This document shows positions 8,919-16,314 of a stretch of DNA of 43,385 nucleotides, one piece after another (position 1 is the stretch's first letter; every line of letters begins with the position of its first letter). Position numbers and translations under genes: made by a program. The notes under the pieces are model-generated. The model was not told the DNA's origin and did no database searches. It saw nothing but the letters and a program-made list of their open reading frames with translations. Origin of the DNA: Pseudolabrys sp. (GTDB taxonomy: Bacteria > Pseudomonadota > Alphaproteobacteria > Rhizobiales > Xanthobacteraceae); NCBI GenBank assembly GCA_022841665.1, contig JALHRB010000029.1, forward strand, positions 1 to 43,385, read 5' to 3'.

Positions 8919-9233
8919 TCAGGCGTCGCGCGGTGCGGCGCTGCGGCTGGCCTTGAGGACGGCGCGCTCGCCGTCCGGCAGCCGTAGCTCGAACTTGACG
9001 CCGATCTGCTGCTTCTTGCGCCACACGACCTGGCAGGTGCGCCGCGCCGAGCCCTTGCCGTTGAGCCACAGCAGGAAGCGATCCGGCACCGCGTCCGGTT
9101 CTTCGAAATCGATGCGGGCGCCGGTTTCGGAAATGTCGGATAATAAACAGCTATGGCGGATAGCCGGCCCCAGCACCAGCCAGGCGGTGTAGCGGATCGG
9201 CCGGCGCCGCGCTTTTCGTTTGTCTTTCTCCAT
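8919..9233 (-). CDS. PilZ domain protein, putative c-di-GMP receptor
   Basis: PilZ domains bind cyclic di-GMP. From the ATG at 9233 the product is 104 residues: a basic N-terminus with RRRPIRYTAW, in the place of the RxxxR binding motif, then SDISETGARIDFEEPD, which matches the second PilZ motif (D/N)xSxxG. The tail forms the beta-barrel (RRTCQVVWRKKQQIGVKFE). An in-frame ATG at 9269 would add 12 residues; neither start has a strong ribosome binding site. A diguanylate cyclase lies about 2 kb away and flagellar genes about 5 kb away, so a link to motility control is possible but not shown. Confidence 0.82.
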   Translation of the reverse strand: MEKDKRKARRRPIRYTAWLVLGPAIRHSCLLSDISETGARIDFEEPDAVPDRFLLWLNGKGSARRTCQVVWRKKQQIGVKFELRLPDGERAVLKASRSAAPRDA

Positions 9234-9337
9234 GACACCGCAGGCCTCGGGGCCGGGTATGACATTCATTATTCGTTAACGCGCCGGCCGCGGCAGAGAC
9301 TATAGGGCGCGGCGATTACCAATTCATAAAGCGTTAT

Positions 9338-9463
9338 ATGACCGCGCGCTTCGCGCGGGATGCCGTTGACCGTCGCGCGAAATCCGTTTATGTCGCCGCC
9401 CGCAACCTGGTTTTCGGCCTCACCTTGCTGCCACGCTCCCGGCTTGGGCTGCGCTTCAAGTGA
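9338..9463 (+). other. Possible 41-codon small ORF in the cspA leader region
   Basis: ATG at 9338 to TGA at 9463, basic and moderately hydrophobic (for example NLVFGLTLLPRSRLGLRFK at the end). Its first codons contain a 7-bp hairpin CCGCGCG / CGCGCGG (9342-9358). No Shine-Dalgarno is evident. It could be a leader ORF, an independent small protein, or chance; cspA starts 79 nt downstream. Confidence 0.25.
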
Positions 9464-9542
9464 ACTCCCAAAACAGATTGTTGCCGCCCTTCCGCGATAG
9501 ACGGGGAGAGGCGATCAACGAGAAGCGCGAAAGGAACTACTG

Positions 9543-9746
9543 ATGCCCGTCGGAACTGTGAAGTTCTTCAATACCCAAAAAGGCTTCGGCTTCATTCAGC
9601 CGGATGATGGCTCGAAGGACGTCTTCGTGCACATCACCGCGGTCGAGCGTGCCGGCATGCGTTCGCTGGTCGAAGGCCAGAAGATCAGCTACGAGATCGT
9701 CACCGAGCGCGGCAAGCAGGCCGCCGGCAACTTGCAGCCGGCCTGA
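9543..9746 (+). CDS. cspA: Cold-shock protein, CspA family
   Basis: A 67-residue single cold-shock domain that binds single-stranded RNA/DNA and acts as an RNA chaperone. The RNP1 motif KGFGFI (about residues 13-18) and RNP2 VFVHI (about 27-31) are intact. GAAAGGA lies 6 nt before the ATG. About 270 nt of non-coding or leader sequence precede it, as is usual for csp genes with long regulatory leaders. A strong intrinsic terminator follows 27 nt after the stop, so it is probably monocistronic. Several csp paralogues are usual, so the exact symbol is tentative. Confidence 0.94.
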   Translation: MPVGTVKFFNTQKGFGFIQPDDGSKDVFVHITAVERAGMRSLVEGQKISYEIVTERGKQAAGNLQPA

Positions 9747-9773
9747 TCCTCCCGCAATCGCGTGCAATGCCAG

Positions 9774-9798
9774 GCCCGGCGGCGACGCCGGGCTTTTT
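9774..9798 (+). terminator. Intrinsic terminator of cspA
   Basis: An 8-bp perfect stem, GCCCGGCG / CGCCGGGC, closed by a GCGA (GNRA-type) tetraloop and followed by TTTTT. It is the clearest Rho-independent terminator in the window. Confidence 0.92.
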
Positions 9799-9895
9799 GT
9801 TTGCCGGCCAGGCGTTTGCCGCTTGGGGCCGTCGCTGGCGCCCGGAGGCTTGCCGCATTAAGCTTCCTGCGAAGGATAAGGCAAAGAGGAAACGC

Positions 9896-10306
9896 ATGGA
9901 CATCTTCACTTGCGGGTCGCGCCCGTCGAAGCGCATGGCTGCGCCCAGCTTCACCGGCACCGTGTGGCAGGATCCGGTGGTGCAGGCGCCGGCGCCGGCG
10001 CGCATCCGCTCGGCCTGGGTGCGCTTCGAGCCGGGCGCGCGCACGGCCTGGCACACCCATCCGCTCGGGCAGACGCTCGCCATCGTCTCCGGCGTCGGCC
10101 GCGTGCAGACTTGGGAGGGGCCGATCCGCGAAGTGCGGGCAGGCGACACCGTCTGGATTCCGCCCGGCGAGAAGCACTGGCATGGCGCCGCGCCCGGGCA
10201 CGCCATGGAGCACCTCGCCATGCAGGAAGCCGATGAGAGCGGCGAGCACGTGAAGTGGCTGGAACCGGTTACCGACGAGCAATACGGCGCGAAACCCGGC
10301 GGCTGA
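9896..10306 (+). CDS. Cupin protein, (R)-mandelonitrile lyase-like / AraC-cupin family
   Basis: A 136-residue single-domain cupin. The ATG at 9896 has AAGAGGAA before it, and the family-like N-terminus begins there. The metal site is clear: cupin motif 1 as FEPGARTAWHTHPLGQTL (the HxH and downstream Gln) and motif 2 as PPGEKHWHGAAP. Overall it strongly resembles the bacterial manganese cupins described as (R)-mandelonitrile lyases (GARTAWHTHPLGQTL and SDEQY/TDEQY ending). Many annotated relatives have no known substrate, so hydroxynitrile activity should not be assumed. It stands alone between cspA and a secreted protein gene. Confidence 0.85.
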   Translation: MDIFTCGSRPSKRMAAPSFTGTVWQDPVVQAPAPARIRSAWVRFEPGARTAWHTHPLGQTLAIVSGVGRVQTWEGPIREVRAGDTVWIPPGEKHWHGAAPGHAMEHLAMQEADESGEHVKWLEPVTDEQYGAKPGG

Positions 10307-10433
10307 GCAACCGCGGCGGCCGCGTCTAACCGCGCGCAGTGACATTCGCGTGATTGGCGGAATAGCGCCGGCTTCCTGGTGTTTTGCTCGGCCTAAGGCG
10401 CGCGCTCACGCGCGCCGCACCGGGAGATATCGA

Positions 10434-11090
10434 ATGAAACTCGTTCAATGGGGCGCTCCGCTCGCGGCGTGCCTGGCTTTGGCGTGTGTGCAGCCGGCGC
10501 AAGCGCAGCAGGCGATGACCTTCTTCGTCACCAGTCAGGGGCTGGGCAAAGGCGCCGACCTCGGCGGTCTCGAAGGCGCCGACCGCCATTGCCAGCAGCT
10601 CGCGCAGGCGGCGGGAGCCGGCGGCAAGACCTGGCGCGCTTATCTGTCGACGCAAGGGGCGGGCGCGGTGAACGCGCGCGACCGCATCGGCAAGGGCCCG
10701 TGGATGAACGCCAAAGGCACGGTCATCGCCAAGAATGTCGCCGAGCTGCACGGCGCCAACAACCTCACCAAGCAGACCGCGCTGTCGGAAAAAGGCGAGG
10801 TGATCAACGGCCGCGGCGACACGCCGAACCGTCACGACATCCTCACCGGCTCGCAGCCGGACGGCACCGCCTTTGCCGGCAGCGACGACCGCACCTGCAA
10901 GAACTGGACGTCGGGCACGCAAGGGGCGGCCATGCTCGGCCACTCGGACCGCGCCGGGCTCGACGAATCGGCGCCGGCCAAATCGTGGAACTCGTCGCAT
11001 CCCTCGCGCGGCGCGGGTGGCGGCTGCACGCAAGCCGACCTGCGCTCGACCGGCGGCGACGGGCTGTTTTACTGCTTCGCTGTCAACTGA
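10434..11090 (+). CDS. Secreted lectin-like (endostatin/C-type-lectin-like fold) protein
   Basis: A 218-residue exported protein. The ATG at 10434 opens a signal peptide ending near QPAQA (residue 24). The mature part contains LGKGADLGGLEGADRHCQ, TWRAYLST, ARDRIGKGPW and a C-terminal half with paired cysteines (DRTCKNWTS, GGGCTQADL, GLFYCFAVN). This order is that of the single-domain lectin-like proteins common in Bradyrhizobiaceae and distantly like the collagen NC10/endostatin fold. The ligand is unknown. A periplasmic or extracellular place is inferred. No operon partner: the diguanylate cyclase starts about 190 nt later. Confidence 0.72.
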   Translation: MKLVQWGAPLAACLALACVQPAQAQQAMTFFVTSQGLGKGADLGGLEGADRHCQQLAQAAGAGGKTWRAYLSTQGAGAVNARDRIGKGPWMNAKGTVIAKNVAELHGANNLTKQTALSEKGEVINGRGDTPNRHDILTGSQPDGTAFAGSDDRTCKNWTSGTQGAAMLGHSDRAGLDESAPAKSWNSSHPSRGAGGGCTQADLRSTGGDGLFYCFAVN

Positions 11091-11279
11091 GACAGACACC
11101 CTCTGCGAAACGGTCGGCCGGCAGTGGTGCGATGGCGCTGCCGCCGGCTTTCCCGTTGCGGCGAATCGCCTGCCGAATTGCTAGCCTGCCTGCTGGTCTG
11201 CAAGGCGTTTGCTTCTATACTGCCGGGGCTCGGGGTGAGGCGGGGCTTCGCGCAAGGGTGGCGCGGGCCGAACGGTGCG

Positions 11280-12560
11280 ATGGCTGAATTACAGAACGTC
11301 CTGCTGCTCGCGGTCGATGCGCTGATTTATTTCGTCGCGCTGGCCGCGCTCCTGCGCGCGCGCACCCGCATCGGGCTCGGCGCCTTCTTCTGCGCGCTCG
11401 GGGTGATGCACTTCCTCGAGACCTATCTCGCCGGCATCCTCTACGTCGCGCTGCCGTTCGGCGTCGTCACCTCGCCCGGCTCGACCGTGCTGTTCACGGG
11501 CAAGCTGATGATGCTGCTGCTGCTCTACATCCGCGAGGACGCCGCGGTCGTGCGACAGCCGATCTACGGCCTGCTGTTCGGCAACGTGCTCCTGTTCGTG
11601 CTCGCTTTCGTGATGCGCCATCACACGCTGGTCGCATTGTCGCCCGGCCGCGCCGCCGATTTCGGCTTCCTCAACGAGATGGGGGCGCTGATGGTGTGGG
11701 GAACGGCGATCCTGTTCTTCGACTGCATCCTCATCATCCTCTTGTACGAGCGCGCGCGCACCTGGTTCGGCGACAGGCTGTTTGCGCGCCTGCTCGCCTG
11801 CTCGGCGCTGGTGCTCACCTTCGACCAGGTGGCGTTCTACGCCGGCCTGCACATGCTCACCGGCGCCGGCCTGAACGTGCTGGTCGGCGGCTGGGTGGCG
11901 AAGATGGCGGCGGTCGTGCTCTACAGCGGCATGGCCGCCGTCTATTTGCGCTATTTCGAGCGTCCGCTCGGCCGCCGGCGCAGCGCGCCGCGCATCTGGG
12001 ACATCTTCGACACGCTCACCTACCGCGAGCGTTACGAGGACCTCCTGGCGCGCACAGGCTGCGACGCGCTCACCGGCGCGCTCGACCGCCATTCGCTGGA
12101 GGCGCATGGCCGCCGCTCGGTCGAGCATGCCGCCGCCGCCGGACGGCCGCTGGCGCTGCTGTTCATCGACCTCGATCATTTCAAGGCCTTCAACGACCGC
12201 TTCGGCCACGCCGCCGGCGACAAGGCGCTCAAGCGTATCGTGCTCGACATCATGGCGGCGGCGCGGGTGTCGGACTTCACCTACCGCTTCGGCGGCGAGG
12301 AATTCGTCGTCATCGCCGACGGCGTCAATGCCGACGACGCGCTCGCGCTTGCCGAGCGCATCCGCAAGCGCATCGCCGGCGCCGCGGTGGCCGCCGATGC
12401 CCACGTGACGGTCAGCATCGGCGTCGCCACCTGCAGCCGCGACGGCACCGATTACGACACCTTGTTCGGTGTCGCCGACAAGCGCCTCTACCAGGCCAAG
12501 GCGGAAGGCCGCAACCGCGTGGTCGGCGACCGGCCGGCGGTGCGGCTGGTGGCGGGCTGA
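11280..12560 (+). CDS. Membrane-bound diguanylate cyclase (GGDEF)
   Basis: Makes cyclic di-GMP from two GTP. From the ATG at 11280 the product is 426 residues. The first about 250 form a multi-helix membrane sensor (some seven segments, beginning QNVLLLAVDALIYFVALAALL); the C-terminal domain is GGDEF, with the active motif GGEEF at 338-342 and an inhibitory I-site RVSD five residues before it. The active site thus looks intact and product-inhibited. No EAL domain follows. The frame is open 52 codons further upstream, but that part lacks membrane-protein character. The PilZ protein 2 kb upstream is a possible receptor. Confidence 0.9.
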   Translation: MAELQNVLLLAVDALIYFVALAALLRARTRIGLGAFFCALGVMHFLETYLAGILYVALPFGVVTSPGSTVLFTGKLMMLLLLYIREDAAVVRQPIYGLLFGNVLLFVLAFVMRHHTLVALSPGRAADFGFLNEMGALMVWGTAILFFDCILIILLYERARTWFGDRLFARLLACSALVLTFDQVAFYAGLHMLTGAGLNVLVGGWVAKMAAVVLYSGMAAVYLRYFERPLGRRRSAPRIWDIFDTLTYRERYEDLLARTGCDALTGALDRHSLEAHGRRSVEHAAAAGRPLALLFIDLDHFKAFNDRFGHAAGDKALKRIVLDIMAAARVSDFTYRFGGEEFVVIADGVNADDALALAERIRKRIAGAAVAADAHVTVSIGVATCSRDGTDYDTLFGVADKRLYQAKAEGRNRVVGDRPAVRLVAG

Positions 12561-12581
12561 GGCGGCACTTCGCTCGACATT

Positions 12582-12666
12582 CGTCATGGCCGGGCTTGTC
12601 CCGGCCATCCACGTCTTGCTTGAATAACAGAAGACGTGGATGCCCGCGACAGGCGCGGGCATGACG
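12582..12666. repeat. Long palindromic intergenic repeat, family A (copy 1)
   Basis: Bounded by CGTCAT at the left and ATGACG at the right. Each half holds its own hairpin (GGCCGGG / CCCGGCC on the left, GCCCGCG / CGCGGGC on the right). The halves are joined through CCACGTCTT / AAGACGTGG. The same architecture and much of the sequence recur at 38813-38902. It lies 16 nt upstream of the GST start. Confidence 0.85.
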
Positions 12667-12682
12667 CCGAAGTGGTTCACCC

Positions 12683-13387
12683 ATGCGCTATCAGCTCTAT
12701 TACTGGCCGGAGATTCAGGGCCGCGGCGAGTTCGTGCGGCTCGCGCTCGAGGACGCCGGCGCCGCCTACGACGACGTCGCGCGCCAAAAGGGCGGCATGG
12801 ACGCAATGCTGGCGATGATGGAGGAGGGCCGGCGGCCGCCCTTTGCGCCGCCGTTCCTCAAGGCCGGCAAGCTCGTCGTCGCGCAGGTGGCCGAAATCCT
12901 GTTCTACCTCGGCCCGCGCCTGAAGCGCGCGCCGGCAGCCGAGGCCGACCGGCTCTGGCTGCACCAGTTGCAGCTCACGGTGTCCGACTTCGTGAAGGAG
13001 ATCCACGACACCCATCACCCGGTCGGCAGCGGCCTCTATTACGAGGACCAGAAGAAGGAGGCCAGGCGCTACACGCAAGGCTTCCTGCGCGAGCGCGCGC
13101 CGAAATATCTCGGCTATTTCGAGGGCGTGGTCGAAAAGAGCGGCGGGCCCTGGATGCTGGGCAAGCGCTTCAGCACCATGGACCTGTCGGTCTTCCAGCT
13201 CATCGAAGGCCTGCGCTACGCCTTCCCCAAGGCGATGAAAGGCATCGAGCGCAAGCTGCCCGGCCTCGCCGGCATCCACGACGCCGTGGCGCAGCGCAAG
13301 AGCTTGCGGCCTTATCTCGATTCGGCCCGTCGCATCCCGTTCAACGAGAGCGGGATATTCCGGCATTACCCGGAGCTGGATACATAA
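12683..13387 (+). CDS. Glutathione S-transferase family protein
   Basis: A 234-residue protein with the two-domain GST layout. The N-terminal thioredoxin-like part has YYWPEIQGRGEFVRLALEDAGAAYDD (Tyr at residue 7, in the position of the catalytic Tyr of sigma/alpha-type GSTs). The helical C-terminal domain runs from about 90 to 230 (LHQLQLTVSDFVKEIHDTHHP; GKRFSTMDLSVFQLIEGL). It conjugates or reduces substrates with glutathione in the cytoplasm; the substrate is unknown. The resemblance is to sigma-like GSTs. A palindromic repeat ends just upstream and another begins at its stop codon, so it is probably transcribed alone. Confidence 0.88.
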   Translation: MRYQLYYWPEIQGRGEFVRLALEDAGAAYDDVARQKGGMDAMLAMMEEGRRPPFAPPFLKAGKLVVAQVAEILFYLGPRLKRAPAAEADRLWLHQLQLTVSDFVKEIHDTHHPVGSGLYYEDQKKEARRYTQGFLRERAPKYLGYFEGVVEKSGGPWMLGKRFSTMDLSVFQLIEGLRYAFPKAMKGIERKLPGLAGIHDAVAQRKSLRPYLDSARRIPFNESGIFRHYPELDT

Positions 13388-13494
13388 CGTCGTCCCCGCG
13401 CAGGCGGGGACCCAGACGCCGCAGTCCATCGAGACGGTAGGGGTTATGGGTCCCGGCTCGCGCGATGCTTTGCATCGCTTGGCCGGGACGACAG
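13388..13494. repeat. Composite palindromic repeat, families B and C
   Basis: The left part, GTCCCCGC...GCGGGGAC, matches the hairpin at 2585-2604. The right part (about 13447-13493) has CCCGGC...GCCGGG arms around GCGATG / CATCGC and nearly matches 14099-14146. It fills the gap between the GST and the convergent cupin gene. Confidence 0.8.
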
Positions 13495-13499
13495 AAAGA

Positions 13500-13976
13500 T
13501 CACCCCTGCGCGTTCAGCGTCTTGCCGTTCACCGTCACCGGCTTGGCCGCCACCAGCGTGAAGGCGATGATGCAGGGTTCGCTGCCTTTGTTGATCCAGT
13601 TGTGGATGGTGCCGCGCTGCACCAGCACGTCGCCGGCTTTCAGGTGCACGACCTCGCCGTCGAGGTCCATGTCGATCTCGCCCTTCATCACCACCGCGTA
13701 GTCGATCGAGTCGGTGCGGTGGTTGCGCGGGGCGACGCCCGGCCCGAACGACACGATGCGGAACACCGAGCCGCCCGGAATCGTGGTGCCGATCTTCCGG
13801 CTCGTCGGGTCCTCGTCGCCGTCATTGTCGGCCGGCAGCGTGTCGCTCGACCAGATCACGCTGTAATGCGCGCCCGGCCGCTGCGAGAACACGTTCTTCA
13901 CCTTCTCGTCGATCAGCACGCGGGCTTTGCCTTGCGCATCGTGGCCGGTGACGACGCGGCGGATGTCGAGTGTCAT
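13500..13976 (-). CDS. Cupin domain protein of unknown substrate
   Basis: A 158-residue protein. The ATG at 13976 has AAAGGGAGAGAAA before it; an in-frame ATG 18 nt upstream is less likely. The cupin barrel occupies the C-terminal two thirds: SVFRIVSFGPG, then a motif 1-like region APRNHRTDSIDYAVVMKGEID and motif 2 LKAGDVLVQRGTIHNWINKG. The second motif keeps G, D, G and H; the first keeps one His (NHRTDS) and the later Asp rather than the full HxH. Such proteins are often annotated as cupins linked to aromatic compound metabolism; nothing nearby supports a particular pathway. Confidence 0.82.
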   Translation of the reverse strand: MTLDIRRVVTGHDAQGKARVLIDEKVKNVFSQRPGAHYSVIWSSDTLPADNDGDEDPTSRKIGTTIPGGSVFRIVSFGPGVAPRNHRTDSIDYAVVMKGEIDMDLDGEVVHLKAGDVLVQRGTIHNWINKGSEPCIIAFTLVAAKPVTVNGKTLNAQG

Positions 13977-14059
13977 GCTTTCTCTCCCTTTCAAGTGTCC
14001 GGACTTGCCGGCAGCGGTTTTTTGTTCTCGCGCCAGAGCAGCGCCTTTGTGAACTCAGG

Positions 14060-14146
14060 GCATCCAGTACGCCGTGTCTTGGCGATAGGGCCCGGCGTAC
14101 TGGGCCCCGGCTCGCGCTCGCAAACGCTCGCTTGGCCGGGACGACG
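14060..14146. repeat. Palindromic intergenic repeat, family C (copy 2)
   Basis: A perfect 11-bp inverted repeat, CCAGTACGCCG (14064-14074) / CGGCGTACTGG (14093-14103), followed by CCCCGGCTCGCGCTCG...CGCTTGGCCGGGACGAC. The second part resembles 13447-13493. It lies between the cupin start and the end of the SET-domain gene. Confidence 0.75.
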
Positions 14147-14153
14147 GCCTTGC

Positions 14154-14639
14154 CTACTTCTTCTTCCGCGCCGCCCGCCGCTTGGCCGCCACCCTTGCCG
14201 CCTTGCGCTTCTGGGCCGCGCGCCGCTCGCGCGCGCGCTTGGCGCGCCGCCGCATGCAGCGCGAGCACTTGCAGTTCGACTTGCCGATGACGTTTTTCAG
14301 GTAGTCGATGCCGTAGTCGTAGACGATCTCCTGGCCCGGCTCGATGTTCTTGATGGCGTAGACGAAGATGCGCCCGCCGCGGATCGAGGTGTCGGCGTTC
14401 GGGTTGCAGGAGTGGTTGAAATAGCGCGCGATATTGCTGCGCGGGGTGCCGTCGATGGTCCAGCGGCTGTTGATCTCGTAGAGATAGCGGTTGCCGGCCT
14501 TCTCGGCCTTTTCGGCTTCCTTGGTGGTCAGCCGCGGGCCCTTGTATTCGGCGAGCCGGGTGCGCTTCCTGATCGGCCGGGTGGCGAAGATACCGAGGCC
14601 GGTGCGCGCGCGGCCGAGGCGGAAGGGGCGGGGTGCCAT
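14154..14639 (-). CDS. SET-domain protein, putative protein lysine methyltransferase
   Basis: A 161-residue protein with a complete small SET domain: GLGIFATRPIRKRTRLAEYKG at the start, the AdoMet/knot motif NHSCNPN at 75-81, then EIVYDYG at 104-110 and a post-SET CKCSRC at 123-128 that could bind zinc with the NHSC cysteine. The last 30 residues are almost all Lys, Arg and Ala, resembling a histone-tail or nucleic-acid binding tail. SET proteins transfer methyl groups to lysines, mainly in eukaryotes; bacterial forms exist but have few known targets. The target here is unknown; the basic tail could itself be a substrate. Confidence 0.9.
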   Translation of the reverse strand: MAPRPFRLGRARTGLGIFATRPIRKRTRLAEYKGPRLTTKEAEKAEKAGNRYLYEINSRWTIDGTPRSNIARYFNHSCNPNADTSIRGGRIFVYAIKNIEPGQEIVYDYGIDYLKNVIGKSNCKCSRCMRRRAKRARERRAAQKRKAARVAAKRRAARKKK

Positions 14640-14717
14640 TGCTGCTTTCAGACGTCCAACAAGGGCGCGGCAATGCCAGATGCGCGCGCGTCCGTCAATG
14701 CGCGGGCGCCGGTTTGC

Positions 14718-15267
14718 CTACAGGCTGCCCGGCCGCGGCGTGCCCCAGACCGAGATCGGCTGTCCGTCCTTGGTCTGCACGCGTGCGTCGTAGAGCGCGA
14801 GCGCGGCGTTGAACTGCCTGACGTCGGAGCAGCGCTTGATGATGCCGCCGATGTAGGTGACGCAGTCCGAGGCGTTGCCGGTCACCGAGCCGGTGGCCCA
14901 GTCCTTCACGAAGCCGTCGGGGCCGACCAGGAAATAGGACAGCCGGTTGTTGTCGCTCACCGTCGAGGTGCCGACCAGGCCGGCGAAGCTGGTGCCGGTT
15001 TCCCGTGCGCGCCGACGGCGCCATGTGGCGGTAGATGGTCATGCCGTTGGTGAGCGGCGTCGCGCCCAGCATCGGGCCGAAGGTGGCGCGGTCGTTGCCG
15101 GCCAGCCGCTCGAGCGGCGAGGTGCCGAGGCTCGCCACCTCCGCATAGGGCTTGCCGAGCGCGCCGCTGGTGAAGGAGCGGTTGGCGGCGCTCTCGACCT
15201 TGTCGGTCACCGACCCGCAGCCCGCCAGCATGAGGGCGGCGCCGAGGAGGAGAAGGGGCAGGCGCAT
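14718..15267 (-). pseudogene. Putative lipoprotein interrupted by one frameshift
   Basis: Starts at the ATG at 15267 with a lipoprotein signal (MRLPLLLLGAALMLAGCGS, lipobox LAGC). It reads SFTSGALGKPYAEVASLGTSPLERL and IYRHMAPSARTG, then loses frame; the continuation TGTSFAGLVGTSTVSDNNRLSYF... is in the next frame and runs to the stop at 14718. Removing one base in the homopolymer pair at 14999-15004 (TTTCCC on the + strand) restores a continuous protein of about 182 residues. Either a recent mutation or a sequencing error. The function is unknown; an outer-membrane or periplasmic lipoprotein is inferred. Confidence 0.75.
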
Positions 15268-15463
15268 GCGGGTCTCCTTCGGGGTGGGGGCGCGGGCGGG
15301 ATGAGGGGGCTCCAACGTGCAGCCGGTCGCGTATCGGATTTTTGCGCAGGCTCCGCCCGCCCGCAAGTCGCGCCAGAAAGCCTCGCCGGCGGTCGCCGCG
15401 TATTGCCTTCGTCTCAGGGTTGTCCCTACACTTTGCCGTCGGCGCCCTCGTGGGGGAGGCAGC

Positions 15464-16054
15464 ATGCTCGACTTCAAGAAGCCGGACGCGCCCGATGAAA
15501 GCGACACGCCGCACCGGCGCTGGCTGGGACTGACGCGCGACAACATCATCGGCATTCTCGGCGTCTTTGCCGGCGTGGTGATCGGCGTCGCCGCCATCGT
15601 GTTCCAGCACTACGACCTGGAGCACCTCGGCAACCGGCTGACCGCCAACGGCATGATCGAGGTGTCCAAGAGCGGCGACTACATCCTGCTCAACGACAAG
15701 CCCTATGCGCCGCCCAAGGGGCCGTTGCAGGTGCAGTTCTGGACGCCGTCGGTGCGCACCAAGGAGACGCCCACGATCAAGGACTGGGAGCGTCTCGACG
15801 ACAACAAGAAGGTGGACGCCTTCGGCGAGTTGCTCACCGCCAAGGACAAGGACGGCAAGAGCTTGGTGCGCGGCTATCGCCGCTACGACGTGACCGGATC
15901 GGGGCTCGGCGGCTTCAAGGCCGGCACCTGGTGGGTGGCGACGCTCGACGGCAGGCTGATCGACTTCATCCGGCTCTACCACCGGCATTGGACGCCCGGC
16001 GCCGACGACATCTACATGGAGATCGCCAGCGCCACGAGCGGCTACAGCCGCTGA
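15464..16054 (+). CDS. Single-pass membrane protein of unknown function
   Basis: A 196-residue protein. The ATG at 15464 follows GGGGGAGG by about 5 nt. The frame extends upstream without a better start. A charged 20-residue N-terminus is followed by one membrane segment (about 27-47, NIIGILGVFAGVVIGVAAIV), then a soluble C-terminal domain rich in Lys, Asp and Trp (KDWERLDDNKKVDAFGELLTAKDKDG; GGFKAGTWWVATLDGRLIDFIRLYHRHW). I do not recognise a family. It is divergent from the broken lipoprotein gene, with 196 nt between them. Confidence 0.75.
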   Translation: MLDFKKPDAPDESDTPHRRWLGLTRDNIIGILGVFAGVVIGVAAIVFQHYDLEHLGNRLTANGMIEVSKSGDYILLNDKPYAPPKGPLQVQFWTPSVRTKETPTIKDWERLDDNKKVDAFGELLTAKDKDGKSLVRGYRRYDVTGSGLGGFKAGTWWVATLDGRLIDFIRLYHRHWTPGADDIYMEIASATSGYSR

Positions 16055-16080
16055 GAGGCGAGGTGCGGCTTTGTTGGTGA

Positions 16081-16197
16081 GCCTCATCCTGAGGGGCCCG
16101 CCGAAGCCTTGGCGGAGGCGGGCGTCTCGAAGGATGGGGCGGGTTCTCGGGCATGCTTCGAGACGCGTTTCTTCGGAACGCTCCTCAGCAGGAGGCC
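16081..16197. repeat. Palindromic intergenic repeat, family D (copy 1)
   Basis: GCCTCATCCTGAGG at the left, internal GCGTCTCGAAGGATG and GAGACGCG, and GCTCCTCAGCAGGAG at the right. The same ordered blocks occur at 28052-28160. This family is common in Bradyrhizobiaceae-like genomes. Confidence 0.8.
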
Positions 16198-16216
16198 GGG
16201 AGAGGCCTTTCCACCT

Positions 16217-16247
16217 GTCATTGCCGGGCTTGACCCGGCAATCCATC
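16217..16247. repeat. Short hairpin repeat (family A half-unit)
   Basis: GTCATTGCCGGG...CCCGGCAATCC: an 8-bp perfect stem TTGCCGGG / CCCGGCAA with a CTTGA loop. It looks like one half of the family A repeat at 12582-12666. It marks the left edge of the accessory island. Confidence 0.7.
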
Positions 16248-16265
16248 TCTCCAAGACTTGCAACT

Positions 16266-16314
16266 AAAAGTCGCATGTTGCCATTATTGACGTGTATACA
16301 AATAGTCGTATATT
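16266..16314 (+). promoter_or_regulatory. Putative toxin-antitoxin promoter/operator with direct repeats
   Basis: An AT-rich patch between GC-rich repeats and the toxin gene. Two near-identical elements, AAAAGTCGCAT (16266-16276) and AATAGTCGTAT (16301-16311), are exactly 35 bp apart and could bind the antitoxin. TTGACG (16287-16292) and TATATT (16309-16314) are 16 bp apart, but the second abuts the ATG, so it may not be the true -10 element. Confidence 0.45.
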
